From NCBI RefSeq assembly GCF_019279795.1, contig NC_056740.1, positions 227,566,611 through 227,630,610 of the forward strand: a stretch of 64,000 nt of DNA, read 5' to 3'. The stretch is from Protopterus annectens (taxonomy: Eukaryota > Chordata > Ceratodontiformes > Protopteridae). Numbering within the stretch: position 1 is the stretch's first letter; the number at the start of each line of letters is the position of its first letter. Both the position numbers and the translations under genes were made by a program. The notes under the pieces are model-generated. The model was not told where the DNA came from and ran no database searches. It saw only the letters and a program-made list of their open reading frames with translations. Shown here in pieces: positions 10,306 to 21,714 of the stretch.

Positions 10306-11941
10306 AACAGCAATACAGAACATAATCATTAGTGGCTGATGGTGGAGTACAGTATCACAAGCCAAAGAGTCCTATCACACATGTCAGCATGCAGGATGTG
10401 TGTTGCTCAACAGCATGCAGTGCGAGTGTAGAGAGTCCTTGTTGATAACAGTATACATGTCTTTGATGCATGTGTGTTGTTCAATGATTGGCCTCACCCT
10501 GGAACACAATGTGTACATGGACACAACATTGCTGTGCAAGTATAAAACACTTTCCAATGTCCTGTGCACCATCACTCATAGGTATACATACCATGACCGG
10601 ATGCGCCCAACTGTCAGGTGTATAGCAATGAATGCTATGTGTAGTACTGTAGTTACTGTAACTGGATGTAGTGTAGTACCATGAGCCATCATCAGGCAGC
10701 ATCATGTGGTCACTCAAGGCCAGTAATGTATGCCACACTGGCAACTATCTTGATGTACCTGACCTGCACCACTTTGGCTACATTAACCATTTCACAGCCA
10801 GTTGTTACATGGGTATGTAAGATGTTCAATAGGGAGCACTGCCTAACATGAATGTGTTGTGTGTTGAAGCGTGTCGCACCACCCCATGATAGGCCTCTAC
10901 CCCTCAGGTATAGTATGTGTGCTGTGTTGATGACATTTGGGATACTGGAGTCTGACCTTACAGCAGGTGTCTACATACACCATGTGTATCATATTAACAC
11001 TTACTGCATATGACAAAGTGGTGTATGTTGTGTGCATGTGTACTGACTCTGCCTATACAATGTCCACTACAGTGTACCACAATTGGTTGGGATGCTCTGT
11101 GTATTGCATGTGTTTGAGGCAGCTACTCATGTTACTGGGATGTGCATAGTCCCACAGAGAACATGCAGAGCATGCATTATGTGTAGGTGTTTTACATGTG
11201 TATATGGCCTACAACTCTCCTATGACATGCACATGTTATATGCTATATTAAATATAGAACACTCACCAGCATGGGTCTGCTGTCTTGCTATAACACCAGA
11301 GGGACCTACAAGGATATGAGAAAGTTTGTCAGTGTCAACAACTATGGCATTGCTGCTGTGAGTTTACAATTTTACAGTAGTACAACAGGTGACAGTCACA
11401 GGCATACAGATTATGTACCAAATTATCAGTATTGCATGACACCAGGCTCCACATCTTCTAAATACACAGTACACATCTGATAAATGCATGTTCTAACAAT
11501 CGAGCTAACAGTAGTCTACAGATATGCCATGTTACCTGCACGGTCTGAGTCGACGTGCTGGGTGACTCCAGCCTCCATGATGACACATGTCTGTTGTAGT
11601 GGTTGGCCAGGAGCCACCATGCTGAGGAACAGCTCTTCCACTCTGGTGAGGGGTGGACGTGTTGCTGCACCACTACTTGTGGCAAACTGTTGTCTGTGGA
11701 CATCAGAGGCACGCTGCTGGACATGTCTGATTAAATCACTGCAGTGATGGCGTACCTGCTCATAAGTCCGGTTATGCATGCCTATATCATTCACCCAATG
11801 GACAACATCCTGCCACAGTGCAGTGCGCCCATGCTGGTCCTGGCTGGTTCTGGAGAACAGCAGGTTGTGATGTTGTATTAGGGCATCTAGGATGACTTCC
11901 TCCTCTTCAGGGGAATACGCGGGTTTTCGATTGTGAGACAT
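9393..11941 (-). CDS. Two-exon Myb/SANT-like protein of a Harbinger-type transposon, open reading frame
   Basis: Inferred join on the minus strand: exon 1 11941-11536, intron 11535-10067, exon 2 10066-9393; 359 codons plus stop, no internal stop seen. Exon 1 starts MSHNRKPAYSPEEEEVIL and continues LWQDVVHWVNDIGMHNRTYE then QVRHHCSDLIRHVQQ, a Myb/SANT-like trihelix fold as in Harbinger ORF2 proteins. The donor is GCAG|GTAACA and the acceptor CTCTCACAG|GTGCTG; both leave phase 1, so Gly is restored across the join. Exon 2 holds a Ser/Thr/His-rich linker then MLQAVMQAQAHMERYTRQGL and a likely helical C-terminus. Family knowledge: this partner binds transposon DNA and carries the nuclease into the nucleus. 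No matching transposase frame was found beside it. A host-domesticated gene is a less likely alternative. Confidence 0.72.
10118..10230. repeat. Short-period repeat (ACACATGMAC)n in the intron
   Basis: Roughly ten iterations of ACACATGCAC and ACACATGAAC lie just inside the intron of the Myb/SANT gene. The minus-strand Met-Cys-Val frame running through it is a repeat artefact. Confidence 0.9.
10250..10303. repeat. (AC)n microsatellite
   Basis: An uninterrupted AC run of about 54 bases next to the ACACATGMAC array. Confidence 0.95.
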
Positions 11942-12010
11942 GTCCCTGGAAGACAATAAAACAATAATTGTGAGCAAGTCATGTGGCACACTTAACATTC
12001 TAAAGTACAA

Positions 12011-12990
12011 ACATCAATGAAATGCCATATATAGCAACCTATTGGCTGTCAGTAGATACACACTTTTAATACCACATATCACTGCTCAGCCCACAACTGC
12101 CTGACAGTGCCTGGCACATACTATATACCAAACCATGTTCTGCACAGCAACAAAGTGAAACTAGTATGTAAGACTATACAACAGTACATGGCACACTGTA
12201 TGTGACACAATGCACCACCTAGCCACAGGAGGTATATATGAAGCTAATGCATACAGACATTTGTCATCCATTGAAATGAATGTAAAGTACAGTTACAGTA
12301 CTGCCAGTACACCATGCTACTTGTTGATAGCAAACCCTAAGTAACATATGTGCACATTCATCAATATAGGTGGCATACTGCTGTACTACACTATACATGT
12401 TGCTAGATATGCACTTATATCCTGTGACACACATACCACTGAGGCCATGTTACAGGCATACCCACACACGCATCAGACATACCTACAAGACACAAAGGTA
12501 TGGCAACCCAGATGAGTTTTACCTGTGTACCATACAGTACTGTGTGTCAGCACTTACAAAACCTCATGTCTGAGGTATGTAATGTGTGAGGACTACAGGT
12601 AACAAACAAAACAGTGTTTCCAAGCAATGTGGATATACACCATACTGTGCTGTTTAGGCCTACAGCTTCAGGTAGTACTAAAGTTCATACGGGATTTGTA
12701 TTCACTAGTGTTAACAATCAATAAGCATACATGTACTGCTTTAGCCTACAATGGCACACTCCAGTCAACACCAAGGGACTACGTCACACCATATGCCATA
12801 CTGCTTTTCCTGCCTAGCAATAGCATACATATCTTTTGCTGGGATCAAAGCTACAACACTACATACCATGATATAAACAGTTTCCCACTAGGCTATCACA
12901 CATATACACAACTTTGACACATTCACCTACACATTCACCATCACACTCAGTCAACCTCACATAGCAAGTAATGCAACAAGTACATGCGTG
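12011..12990. other. No gene; region upstream of the Myb/SANT gene
   Basis: AT-moderate DNA with many CATAC/GTATG words. It should hold the promoter and 5' UTR of the minus-strand Myb/SANT gene, but I see no clear TATA box or terminal inverted repeat. Confidence 0.35.
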
Positions 12991-12994
12991 TGTG

Positions 12995-13800
12995 TATCGG
13001 GTCCTAGGTAGCTAATAGGCTAATAGCCGTAGGGCCTATGGAAGCCTAGCCATATGGTACCCTGCCCTTCAACACCCATGTAACTTAGGTCTGTGTGCCC
13101 CTGTCATGCAGAGCCACAGAGGTGACTCCTGGGTTGTATTTCCCATCTCACATCCAATCATCATGATTATTCATAACAACTGCTAATGAGGACCTTTATT
13201 TGCTATTGATAGGTAGTTAGTTCCAGAGTATAGTATGTGTCTGAGATGATAATGTACCACTCCAGCATTCTCTGCTTTTTGATGTTACAAGGTTTAGATC
13301 AGTACAGTGTGTAGCTTGTATGGATTTTAATCTGTTTATATGGAGCATGTCCAACACCTGTGGGTTTGGCATAGCTTTGTATGTTAGGCAGAGGTTGCCT
13401 ATGGGTAGGCGGTATGCAACACAGTGTAGCTGTGGTTTTGTAAGACAGTCTGCATAGGGTATCTGTTTGAGTATGGTAATACTCTTTGTGAGGTATGTGT
13501 CTGGCGTCTACAGTTGCTGTAGATGTCTTCTGAGGTACATACCAACAGGGCCATTGTACTCTATGGTGGGTTTTATGACTGATGAGTAGAGTGGAACACT
13601 GACCTCTTTTTCCATGGATGACACACCTTTTCTGATGACATGTGGACCGTACACAGTTTACATGACTAGTGTGGCACTGTGATTATCAAAAGGGACACTA
13701 CTGTCCACCTGTGTCCTGTGGTCTCTTATCACACTTTTGGTGTTGAGTAGACTACCACCTATGTGGTAGTTCATGGGTACAGGGTTTTTAACAAAAGGGA
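12995..13800 (-). mobile_element. 5'-truncated CR1 LINE (RT end, C-terminus and 3' UTR)
   Basis: The minus-strand frame 13879-13658 contains IPFVKNPVPMNYHIGGSLL and VIRDHRTQVDSSVPFDNH, aligning with IPFGNNKVPTHYHIGGNPL of the CR1 at 1.5-5.5 kb. The sequence toward 13000 matches that element's 3' end (AGCCTAGCC..., CTGTGTGCCCCTGTC). The copy begins downstream of the YADD box and is broken by stops. The 3' end near 12998 keeps GGCTATTAGCCTATTAGC-like inverted words. Confidence 0.82.
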
Positions 13801-14800
13801 TGGCAATACGTTTACAACATTGAGCTTGAGTGTACATATGAACATCCATTTGTGTACATATAGATATACATATAGGCACATATACAGTCCACCTTTCATA
13901 GTGGGAATATCAATTATGCAAGGGTTGAGAGGGATACAGTTATGTAATAATATTGCACAGTCTTGTGCAGAATGCATGGAAGGCATTCTCAGCCCATGTA
14001 TCTTTAGCAGGACCCCTGTCTGGAAGACTAAAATCCTAACAAATCATATCCACAGCGTTTAAACACCACATGTCATATGCCAGCACTGAATGCTGTCTTG
14101 TTTGCCACACACTACAACCTACATATAAATATGTACATAACAACCTGCACCAACATATAAATGTCCACTCTTCACAAACAGTTGCAGTATGTCCCTTGCT
14201 CTATGCACAGTTAAGATGCTAATATATCGGTCACATAAATATATCTCCATATGTGTGTGCCATACACACACAAGGTCCACACTGATGTAAGTCTGTACAC
14301 CTCACGGATGACCTGTTGGGCCTTGCTACAACATGGACAGTTGTCACATATGTGCATGCAGTAATAGTACAGGGAGTATATATAGCTGCAAATGTTACAT
14401 TACTATACTAGCCTGGTACAGCAGTTGCCAATGCTAAGCTACACATTATATGACTATCATGCATGTCTTACTCTGTCACATCCAAGTTTATATAGGTGTT
14501 TGCACTACTCCCCCAAACTGCCATTATACACAGTACTGTACAGAACATAGATAACATGATCAGATATTTGGCATATAATGCTGAGCTACATATGTCACAG
14601 TTATGTCCCACTGCACACAGTTACACACTAATTTGTCCATGGCAGTAGTTATGCATGGCATCAGTGCATACATACCTACTGCTGCCACATATGCATGTTT
14701 CAGAATATGTTCAGTACTATTCATAAACATCTTCTACTTGCTGGTAACTACATATCTGTTACATACCTGTTTGTCACTTTCAGGTCCGTCTGTGTATGCT
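13801..14800. other. No gene recognised
   Basis: Several TATACATATAGGCAC-type words at 13850-13890 and AT-rich DNA. No supported frame. Confidence 0.4.
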
Positions 14801-14807
14801 TTGACAA

Positions 14808-14992
14808 CTTTTTTTATTTATTTATTTTTTTTATTAATTAAGTAAAGTTTTTTTTTTTATTAAGTTTTATGTTTGGTTATTAATTAAGTATTTTTTTTCT
14901 TAATTAATATTTTTGGTCAGTAATTAAGTATATATTATTTTTACTTAATTAAATATTTTTTTATTAAGTAATCATTTTTTCTCACTACTCTC
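14808..14992. repeat. AT-rich block of degenerate TTAATTAAGTA repeats
   Basis: TTAATTAAGTA or its complement occurs at least six times among T-runs of 7-12 bases, on both strands. The word TTAATTAA is palindromic, so the block can fold on itself. Flanking DNA is not AT-rich. Confidence 0.8.
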
Positions 14993-14994
14993 CA

Positions 14995-16590
14995 GGAGTT
15001 ATATAGTCTCTGACACATGCAATGTAATGATTGCATGTGGGGATAGCAAGTACAGTCTGCTTTTATAGGTATCTGCGCATGTGCATGTGATGCCCTCTGC
15101 ACCAATTGGTGTCCAGCATTTGGTAAATGCATACAGCCTGCTGTGTGGTAATTGCAGTACTCACTGTCATAGCAACCCAATGCTATAAATTGCTAAGGTA
15201 TGTAGGCATAGCCCTTTCAGATTTCCAGAGTGAGGCCCATGCTTGTTTGCTGTGGACACTGTTGTGTAAGTCAGAAGGTTGGTATACTTCTTATATCTGG
15301 AGCTAGAGGTGTAGACAGTGATGTACATGTTGTACTTAGACCTGACTGTTGCCACTTCCAGTACAGAGCTATCAATGTAGAGTTTAACTCACCCCTACAA
15401 ATACTTACACAAGATATATGTGACTATGTAGTTTCTTTTCTACTCATATAATTAACTTCCATACAAAAGTAGTTATTGAGAAGTATTCTTTGGCACATGA
15501 ACTGTTTGTGAACTGTTATACTGTGAATATTTATGTACTCACTTCTGCAGGGTTTGTGTTTTTTATTGTTGACATTAGCACAGGGTTCTCAGGACAACTG
15601 GACAATTCCAGTACTGAGTATGCCTACCTACATCCTTGGCAGACCCTAAACACACAAGTATATTTTAATTGTGGGGGGGGATGCTGACATACAGAGAGCA
15701 TTATGTATTATTGTGTGAATGTTATCTTACTGGACCTAAAGGATTGGTGTGTACCTGTTAGTTTATCAAGGCAGGTGGTCTGTCTGCATAGTTCCCAACT
15801 GTGAACCTATCAGGATGGTAGCCAGATGTTACACTGTTATTCTTTGTCTGTGCAACCCACAGGTGTTTTCAGCACTGGTACAATGGCATTGTTACAGTCA
15901 GTTGCTACCAGTACATGGCTACATCGTTTGGTATTTCTGTGTTGTACTCCTACATAATGGTATGCTTGTGGAAGTCCTACCAAAGCTATTTGCAGAGTAT
16001 GTAACAGCAGAATAGCTGATATGCCTGTGTGTTTGTGCCTCTGCCAGGCCTATGAAACACTCAGATACACCTTTGCACGGAGTCAGGGATAGGTAGTTAA
16101 AAGTATGGTACACCTTACACATTATAGAGACAGTAAGAGTAGACTTGAGTGAAGCAGTGCATATGGATTAGTACACCTTTTATGAAGTACAAGCGGTGTC
16201 TACTGTTATTATTGTCAGTATTCATTGTGTAATACCCCACCTTTCTGACTGACATCAGTACTTCTCAGAGGGATTCAGAAGGACACAGCTAAAATATGTT
16301 TCACAATCAGGGACATCCCTGAAAAGTAGTCACAGTTAGGAAGTATGGCCTCTGCCCTAATCAGATATGCCAGTGTTTGTCCTGCTATGATACTGTGTGG
16401 AGGTTGTAAAGTGCCTCTGTAACATTATTTGCTGCTAGAATGGCTGCTTCTCATATCACACTCATGCAATGCAATTCCACAACAATTGCTGGTAAAGATT
16501 CACAGAACAAGCTTTGTGTTATGGCCTTCCTATTTTTCCTTTACATTCACTCATTGTAATGCATGATATATTTATTTCAGCACCAAGTTC
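14995..16590. other. No gene recognised
   Basis: Apparent frames up to 88 codons (for example 15749-16015) show no motif I know, and no repeat structure is evident. Confidence 0.4.
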
Positions 16591-16596
16591 TTGTAT

Positions 16597-16835
16597 ATCT
16601 GCTGTGGCTTAGTGGTACTTCATGCAGTCTAGTGTGTCCAAAGTCTGGGGTTCGAGACTGACAGAGGTGTTTTATTTTGCTGCTGAGCAAAACAAGGGCC
16701 CTGACATACAGAGTGACTAAGGCACTTTTAAGCAGTTGAAAGTGGGTTTGCGTGATGCTTAGTGATGCTTAGCTAAGCACACACATGCGCACACTCACAC
16801 AAACCCGCTAACTACAGCTTAGAAGTGCTTACTCC
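16597..16835 (+). repeat. tRNA-headed SINE-like module at the left side of a Myb/SANT unit
   Basis: CTGTGGCTTAGTGGTACTTCA (A-box-like) is followed by GGGGTTCGAGACTG (B box) and a tail ending in AAGGGCCCTGACATACAG. It is the opposite-strand relative of the module at 831-900 (shared GACAGA, CTGAGCA and AAGGGCC words). Beyond it, TGATGCTTAGTGATGCTTAGC and GCTAACTACAGCTTAG recur in altered form near 20.15 kb. Confidence 0.6.
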
Positions 16836-17160
16836 CGCTACCCCCCGCACTAATTTCTGGGGAGATAGGAAAGTGGTGAAAAAGGGGCCACAAAGAGGGA
16901 AAGACAGTAGGAAAACAAGCTCGGGATGTGCACGATGGGTGTAGGGAAGGTCCATAGCTGCCCATTTCTTTACCAGCAACAGCTGTGCATATGCAATAAA
17001 TTTGGGGTGAAATTTGAAACCTTCCACCCCTGGGAGAGGGGTGAGGACAACAAAGTATGTTGCACTGCCAATTATAATTATCAGTTTACATGTCCAGCGG
17101 ACATGTCTGCGAAATGGACAGCTATGTATGGGCGTAATTTTTTTGTGGGTACAGATTGCC

Positions 17161-17185
17161 CTTTTTTTTTTTTTTTTTTTTTTTT
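17161..17185. repeat. Poly-T tract (25 T)
   Basis: A homopolymer run directly followed by CAGGTGAGAG. It could be the tail of a minus-strand retroposed sequence; no TSD was found. Confidence 0.85.
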
Positions 17186-17309
17186 CAGGTGAGAGTGGAA
17201 AGTGAGGTACAGGAAGTAGGTATATTTGGGGAGGTAGGTTGGGGAGGTAAACAGACAAGACAAACAAGATGCATACAGGGGCAGTGTATGACACATGGGG
17301 TGGGTGAAC

Positions 17310-17757
17310 ACAATTGACGGGGACGGATGTTTGGAAATCGCAAGCCCATGAGACCATAGATGGTAACAGTGGAACTAAGATCCCCACCCATGGGCAGTCA
17401 CCACTGCACCTTCACAGACCCGAGGGCGGTTGTACTGGGGGCTACGTAGGACAGGCAGGCTCACCCGTGAGATGTGCCACTCTCACCTCAAGCTGGCATA
17501 GGGGATCAGCGACTGAACGCTGGATCTCCCTACACACCACAACCCGGACCCTTCGAAGGGTGACAGGTGGTCTTTCTCCACCCACGCTTGCACAGGGGGG
17601 GTGAGCCCCATCCCCTGCAGCGCTTCCACCCAAAGGTGGCACAGGACCAATGGAGGAGGGGAGCCCGGGCTGGGCACCGAACCTGCTGGTGCCAGGTGCA
17701 CTTGCCAGCTGAGGAGGGACAGGTGGGTCCGCTGGGACTGGCCTTCCCATACGTTCT
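17310..17757 (-). pseudogene. Probable second exon of a Myb/SANT-type transposon gene (GC-rich)
   Basis: This block is clearly more GC-rich than its surroundings. On the minus strand a good acceptor, CCTAATCACAG|AACGTATGG, opens a frame reading MGRPVPADPPVPP through VTLRRVRVVVCREIQ, with a Pro/Gly-rich linker and a Leu/Val-containing end. The first exon would be the SANT domain at 19454-19143 on the same strand, 1.4 kb upstream. The phase of the join is not certain: the best donor (CTACTGAGTAG|GTAGCC) does not restore this frame. The link to the SANT exon is inference. Confidence 0.4.
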
Positions 17758-18635
17758 GTGATTAGGTATGTTTAATTACAACATAAACAACAGCATTCCA
17801 AATTAGTTGTAACAGCATGCAGTAATATTCCCATTAACCCAACACACCAAGGTTCCAACAGTTGAACAGCAAGCATAACACATGCATATATTGAATGACA
17901 GTGGACATTCCAACAGCATGCAGGGATGATTGGTGGCAACAGGCCACCATGATTATGGTGTTTGAACAGGGCACATGCATCAAAGTGAATGCAGATATTT
18001 ATAGAACAATAGGACATATGTCCCAACAAATGTTTTGAGATTACACATACCCATTGAGGTGTGGAATTGCATTGTTTATGCACATACAGTAGGGTGTAGA
18101 AAGAAACCTCAATTAACATCTTATAAGTACTTTTAGTCTACACTACATTCCTATTGACTGCAGGTGTATATCCCTACATGTATTATTACACTTGCCAACA
18201 TGCATTAGGTTGTGTAATGGGTTTGGCTAGTTCATTATATACCTGACCTATATCTGACATACTAACTGTCCAAGATGCAGATGTTACTGCTACATATTTA
18301 TTGATTTTATTTATATTTCTTTATCTACATATCTGGATGTGTTCACATGACATTTTCAGTTAAATTTGTACAGAACCCTACATTTCGTGTAGCACACTCA
18401 CATTTCTGGGGAACAAATTAACAAGCTACTCGTGTGCCAGATTTACTTATGCATGCCAGCCAGTAACTGACTGTTGAGGACTGTATATATGCTTCACAGC
18501 TACTGGCACTTCCATCAACCACTTTAGATGGGACTGCCCAACTGTGGGTTGCCAGCACTTATTAAAACAGTATTATTTGTATAATGGAAGGGCACAACAA
18601 CATTTCAAAGTAAGTGACACAGACACACTCCAGGT
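17758..18635. other. Intron-like spacer between the GC-rich block and the SANT exon
   Basis: AT-rich, no supported frame; probably the left part of the intron of the Myb/SANT unit. Confidence 0.35.
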
Positions 18636-18639
18636 TTTA

Positions 18640-18985
18640 TACCTTTATTAATTACATTACACACTTTTCCAGAGGCTCTCTCCTTTATTTGATATTACAG
18701 TGCATATGGAAGACATATTCAAGACATATTATACCTTTATTAATAGGTTAGAACACTCTTTTTCAGGCTCGCTCACTTATTTTATATGACAGTACATGCA
18801 GAGATATTATTCCTGACATATTTTAACTTTCTTAATGGGTTACTACACTCTTTTTCTGGCTCTCTGACTTATTTTATATAACAGTACATGCAGAGGAATT
18901 ATTCAGGGCATTTTATGGCTGTATTATTGGGCTACAACACTTTCATTCAGGCTCTCTCACATATTTTATATAACAATACATGCAG
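18640..18985. repeat. Tandem repeat, 92-bp unit, four copies
   Basis: The phrase ACACTyTTTTCAGGCTCTCT starts at 18661, 18753, 18845 and 18937, exactly 92 bp apart each time. Each unit also holds TTATTTTATATnACAGTACATG and a TTTATTAAT word. It sits in the likely intron of the Myb/SANT unit. Confidence 0.92.
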
Positions 18986-19142
18986 AATAATTACTAACCT
19001 GCCTGGTGGCACAGCCTATCTGCATAGGCTTGCTGATTCGCAGCATGGACACTTGCAGCTGTGAAGTAAATGAAGGGATATTGAGACATACCTATCCATT
19101 ATATAGAATAAATTAGCATGTCTTACATACTGCATTCCATGG

Positions 19143-19454
19143 CTACCTACTCAGTAGTGGGGCATCTTGCATCCCACGGGTCTCCTGTATCCATTGGCTC
19201 AGTAGGTCCTGCTTCCATCTCTTCAGGTCTGCATGGTGGTGATGGACCTGCTCACCAGTCTGAGGAATGCCTGTGACACTGGTGAGGTCATGAGCTAACC
19301 AGTTCCAAGCCTCTGCTTTGTACTCCGTCCCTTGGAACTGGCCCTGCAGGAGTCTTGACTCATGACGATGGACAAGGAGCCAAACCATGTATTTTGACTC
19401 TTCAATGCCCCAGCGTTGCGCTCTAAAGTGTGTACCCTCTCCAGCACCAGCCAT
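19143..19454 (-). pseudogene. Myb/SANT-like DNA-binding exon (transposon partner gene), family B
   Basis: The frame MAGAGEGTHFRAQRWGIEES is followed by LLQGQFQGTEYKAEAWNWLA, TGIPQTGEQVHHHHADLKRW and KQDLL, the Trp-spaced helix pattern of a Myb/SANT-like domain. A paralogue lies on the plus strand at 35396-35640 (RWGVQES, YKSEAWNSLA, TGIPWTGEQCRHSFSDVKR). Both lose similarity right after RGMQ, which suggests an exon end there. The exon is open for 103 codons, but I cannot show a complete gene, so I list it as a probable pseudogene. Confidence 0.65.
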
Positions 19455-19647
19455 TCTAACTGCAGATGGGAGCTACAATCAGTTATGGTGAGTATTCCCG
19501 CCTATGGGGCTTAAATATGCCTCATTTCCTGCACTTTTTTGTGATTGGCCGTTTTTGAAAATTCTCAGCTGACTGCAGACCTGCTTAGCAATGGTTAATC
19601 TACCATTTATAAGTATATGTATGTTAACAGTGGCAGCTTATCCTAAG

Positions 19648-19780
19648 CTGTCATGGCTTAGTGGTTCAGTACTTTGATTATGGTGCACAGTGTCCTGGGT
19701 TCGAACCTTGTCATTGCTTTTTATTTTACTACTGTCCAGACAGGCTAGGGGGTGAGGCTGTGTTTAGGCAACTTTGCTCT
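19648..19780 (+). repeat. tRNA-derived SINE head
   Basis: GTCATGGCTTAGTGGTTCAG forms an A-box-like stretch and CTGGGTTCGAACCTTG a near-consensus B box, followed by TTTTATTTTACT. It lies just upstream of the SANT exon, mirroring the module at 16.6 kb on the other side of the unit. Confidence 0.65.
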
Positions 19781-19782
19781 AC

Positions 19783-19900
19783 ATTGCTGCGCTGGGTAAA
19801 GTGCTATTTAGCTATGGGCACCTTTATTGCGCCGGGTAAAGAGCTATTTAGCTATGGGCACCTCTATTGCGCTGGGTAAAGTGTTGCTTAACTGCAGGCA
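19783..19900. repeat. Tandem repeat, 40-bp unit, three copies
   Basis: GCGCTGGGTAAAGTGCTATT or close variants start at 19789, 19829 and 19869, each followed by TAGCTATGGGCACCT in the first two. It directly follows the tRNA-like head. Confidence 0.92.
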
Positions 19901-20039
19901 ATTATATGTCAGGATCCTTTATAAATATACATTTTGTTCACTGATACATAGGCCATTTCAATGCTGTTTAGTAAGATTTTAATCATATATGTCAGGTATT
20001 TTTCATATACTAATTTAAAACATAAAATAGGAAGGGGAG

Positions 20040-20112
20040 TGGGGGGACTCGAACCATGAACGCCTCCTCTTTGTGCGAAGGGTCTACCATTACGCTATTG
20101 CTATTTGGTGCA
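20040..20112 (-). repeat. tRNA-like module
   Basis: The reverse complement reads AGCGTAATGGTAGACCCTTC and ends GGTTCGAGTCCCCCC, a clean B box. An acceptor-stem pairing is not convincing, so I call it tRNA-derived, not a tRNA gene. Confidence 0.6.
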
Positions 20113-20354
20113 ATTTGCATAAACATTCCTTATTATGCTCTTCCATGTTGAGATTGCTAACTGCAGCTAAGCAATGGACACACCCACGCACACATGTGCA
20201 AATACGGGCAGCTATATCGGGTATTCCAAAAAAAAAAATTAAGTTTTACTTTTTATAACTGTGCTGGGGGTTTACAATGTCAGGGAGTGTGGTGTTGGGT
20301 ACATGGACATTTGAGCGGACTCGCTCTTGTGTGTTGACATTTTACAATTCAGAC

Positions 20355-20545
20355 ACTTGCAGGGGCGTGGACCTTTGGACTGCTCGGCAGTCAGACACGC
20401 CCCCTGCTTTCCTGCATGGTCCATGTTAGACTTGGAGTGGAGTCAGTGTGCCCTCATGAATATTCATGGCACGCTGATGTCATACCATTCAACTGCAGTC
20501 ACCGAGTAAGACTTATTTAGTCTTACACGGAGGATTCATGAATCC
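20355..20545. repeat. Cluster of three perfect or near-perfect hairpins
   Basis: Hairpin 1 (20359-20407): GCAGGGGCGTG pairs with CACGCCCCCTGC around an inner perfect GACTG-CTCGG-CAGTC. Hairpin 2 (20506-20526): GTAAGACT, loop TATTT, AGTCTTAC. Hairpin 3 (20532-20545): GGATTCATGAATCC, a perfect palindrome. Possibly the inside of a MITE. Confidence 0.75.
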
Positions 20546-20574
20546 AGGGGTTAGTATTTTTTTTTTTAGGTTTC

Positions 20575-21290
20575 AATGGTTTAAGACTTCAATCACCAAA
20601 GTTCGATCTTTAGGAATTCGAAGTTTTAAACCTTCGAGATTATAATATAGACCTGATACAACAAATACAGAGTAGCACATCTTCGGTTAGTCCCTGCTCA
20701 CATATTCAGTAGCTTATAGTGTAGCATGGAGGAAATGAGGCAATATAGATGGTAAATGCTTTGCATGTATGAGGTCCTATATTCAATCCCCAGCATCTAT
20801 ATAGTAATCTTTCCACAGGGGAGCAGATATCTGTACCCAGTATGGGCATACAGTCCCAATTTCTACCATGCCACCATTCATGGATCATTTCATGAGTAGA
20901 AAGAAAAAAAACTCTTCTAAGGTGTAGGCCACATTATCTGTGCACTGCTGACTGCAAACAGATGGAAATGTCAAGAAGTAAGTGGTCTGGAGAAGAAGGC
21001 ATAGTAACCAAATTTCACTTAAAAGGATGTGACTGTAGTTTGCTAATAGCTGGATTGTTTAATTATTTGTTTGTTTGTTTTGTTTAAGAGGTGTTAACAA
21101 GGTAAGTGGGTTACTCCATAGACTGCTTTTAGTGATTAGCCAGACCACAATGGCAAGGGTACAGACTATTTATATAAAATCAGATAGATACCACTAATGC
21201 TGCTCTAACATCTGCACTAAGTTGGTCTTCAAACATCTTCATGTGTATTATGTCTTATAGGTAGAGGCTAAGGTGATGATAGCAATGTGT
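20575..21290. other. No gene; short TTCGA/TTTAAGACTTC words at the left
   Basis: 20580-20650 carries repeated self-complementary words (GACTTCAA, AGTTCGATC, ATTCGAAG, CCTTCGAG). They resemble the variable arms of the foldback family further right. Nothing else is supported. Confidence 0.4.
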
Positions 21291-21295
21291 CTAAA

Positions 21296-21610
<315 letters not shown>

Positions 21611-21714
21611 TATAGACCTAGTAACAATTGTGGAATGTAATTACCACTGGCACTCAAACAAACTAAAAAAATTACAAGTACGCTGTCAGTAAAACTATGT
21701 TAATTGTTAGAGGG

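Noticed and set aside
9393..11941. Host Myb/SANT gene (NAIF1- or MSANTD-like)
   Set aside because: Related decayed copies at 30.8 kb next to a Harbinger nuclease make a transposon partner gene the simpler reading; domestication stays open and is listed as a finding.
13571..13620. Hammerhead core candidate (CTGATGAG...)
   Set aside because: No GAAA partner or pairable stem II; the bases are part of the CR1 C-terminal coding region.
17161..17185. Poly-T as a Pol III terminator or processed-pseudogene tail
   Set aside because: No TSD, no transcript-like body upstream on the minus strand and no A/B box at a suitable distance.
20040..20112. Genuine tRNA gene
   Set aside because: The B box is good, but the acceptor and anticodon stems do not pair convincingly and related modules occur across the window, so it is SINE-derived.
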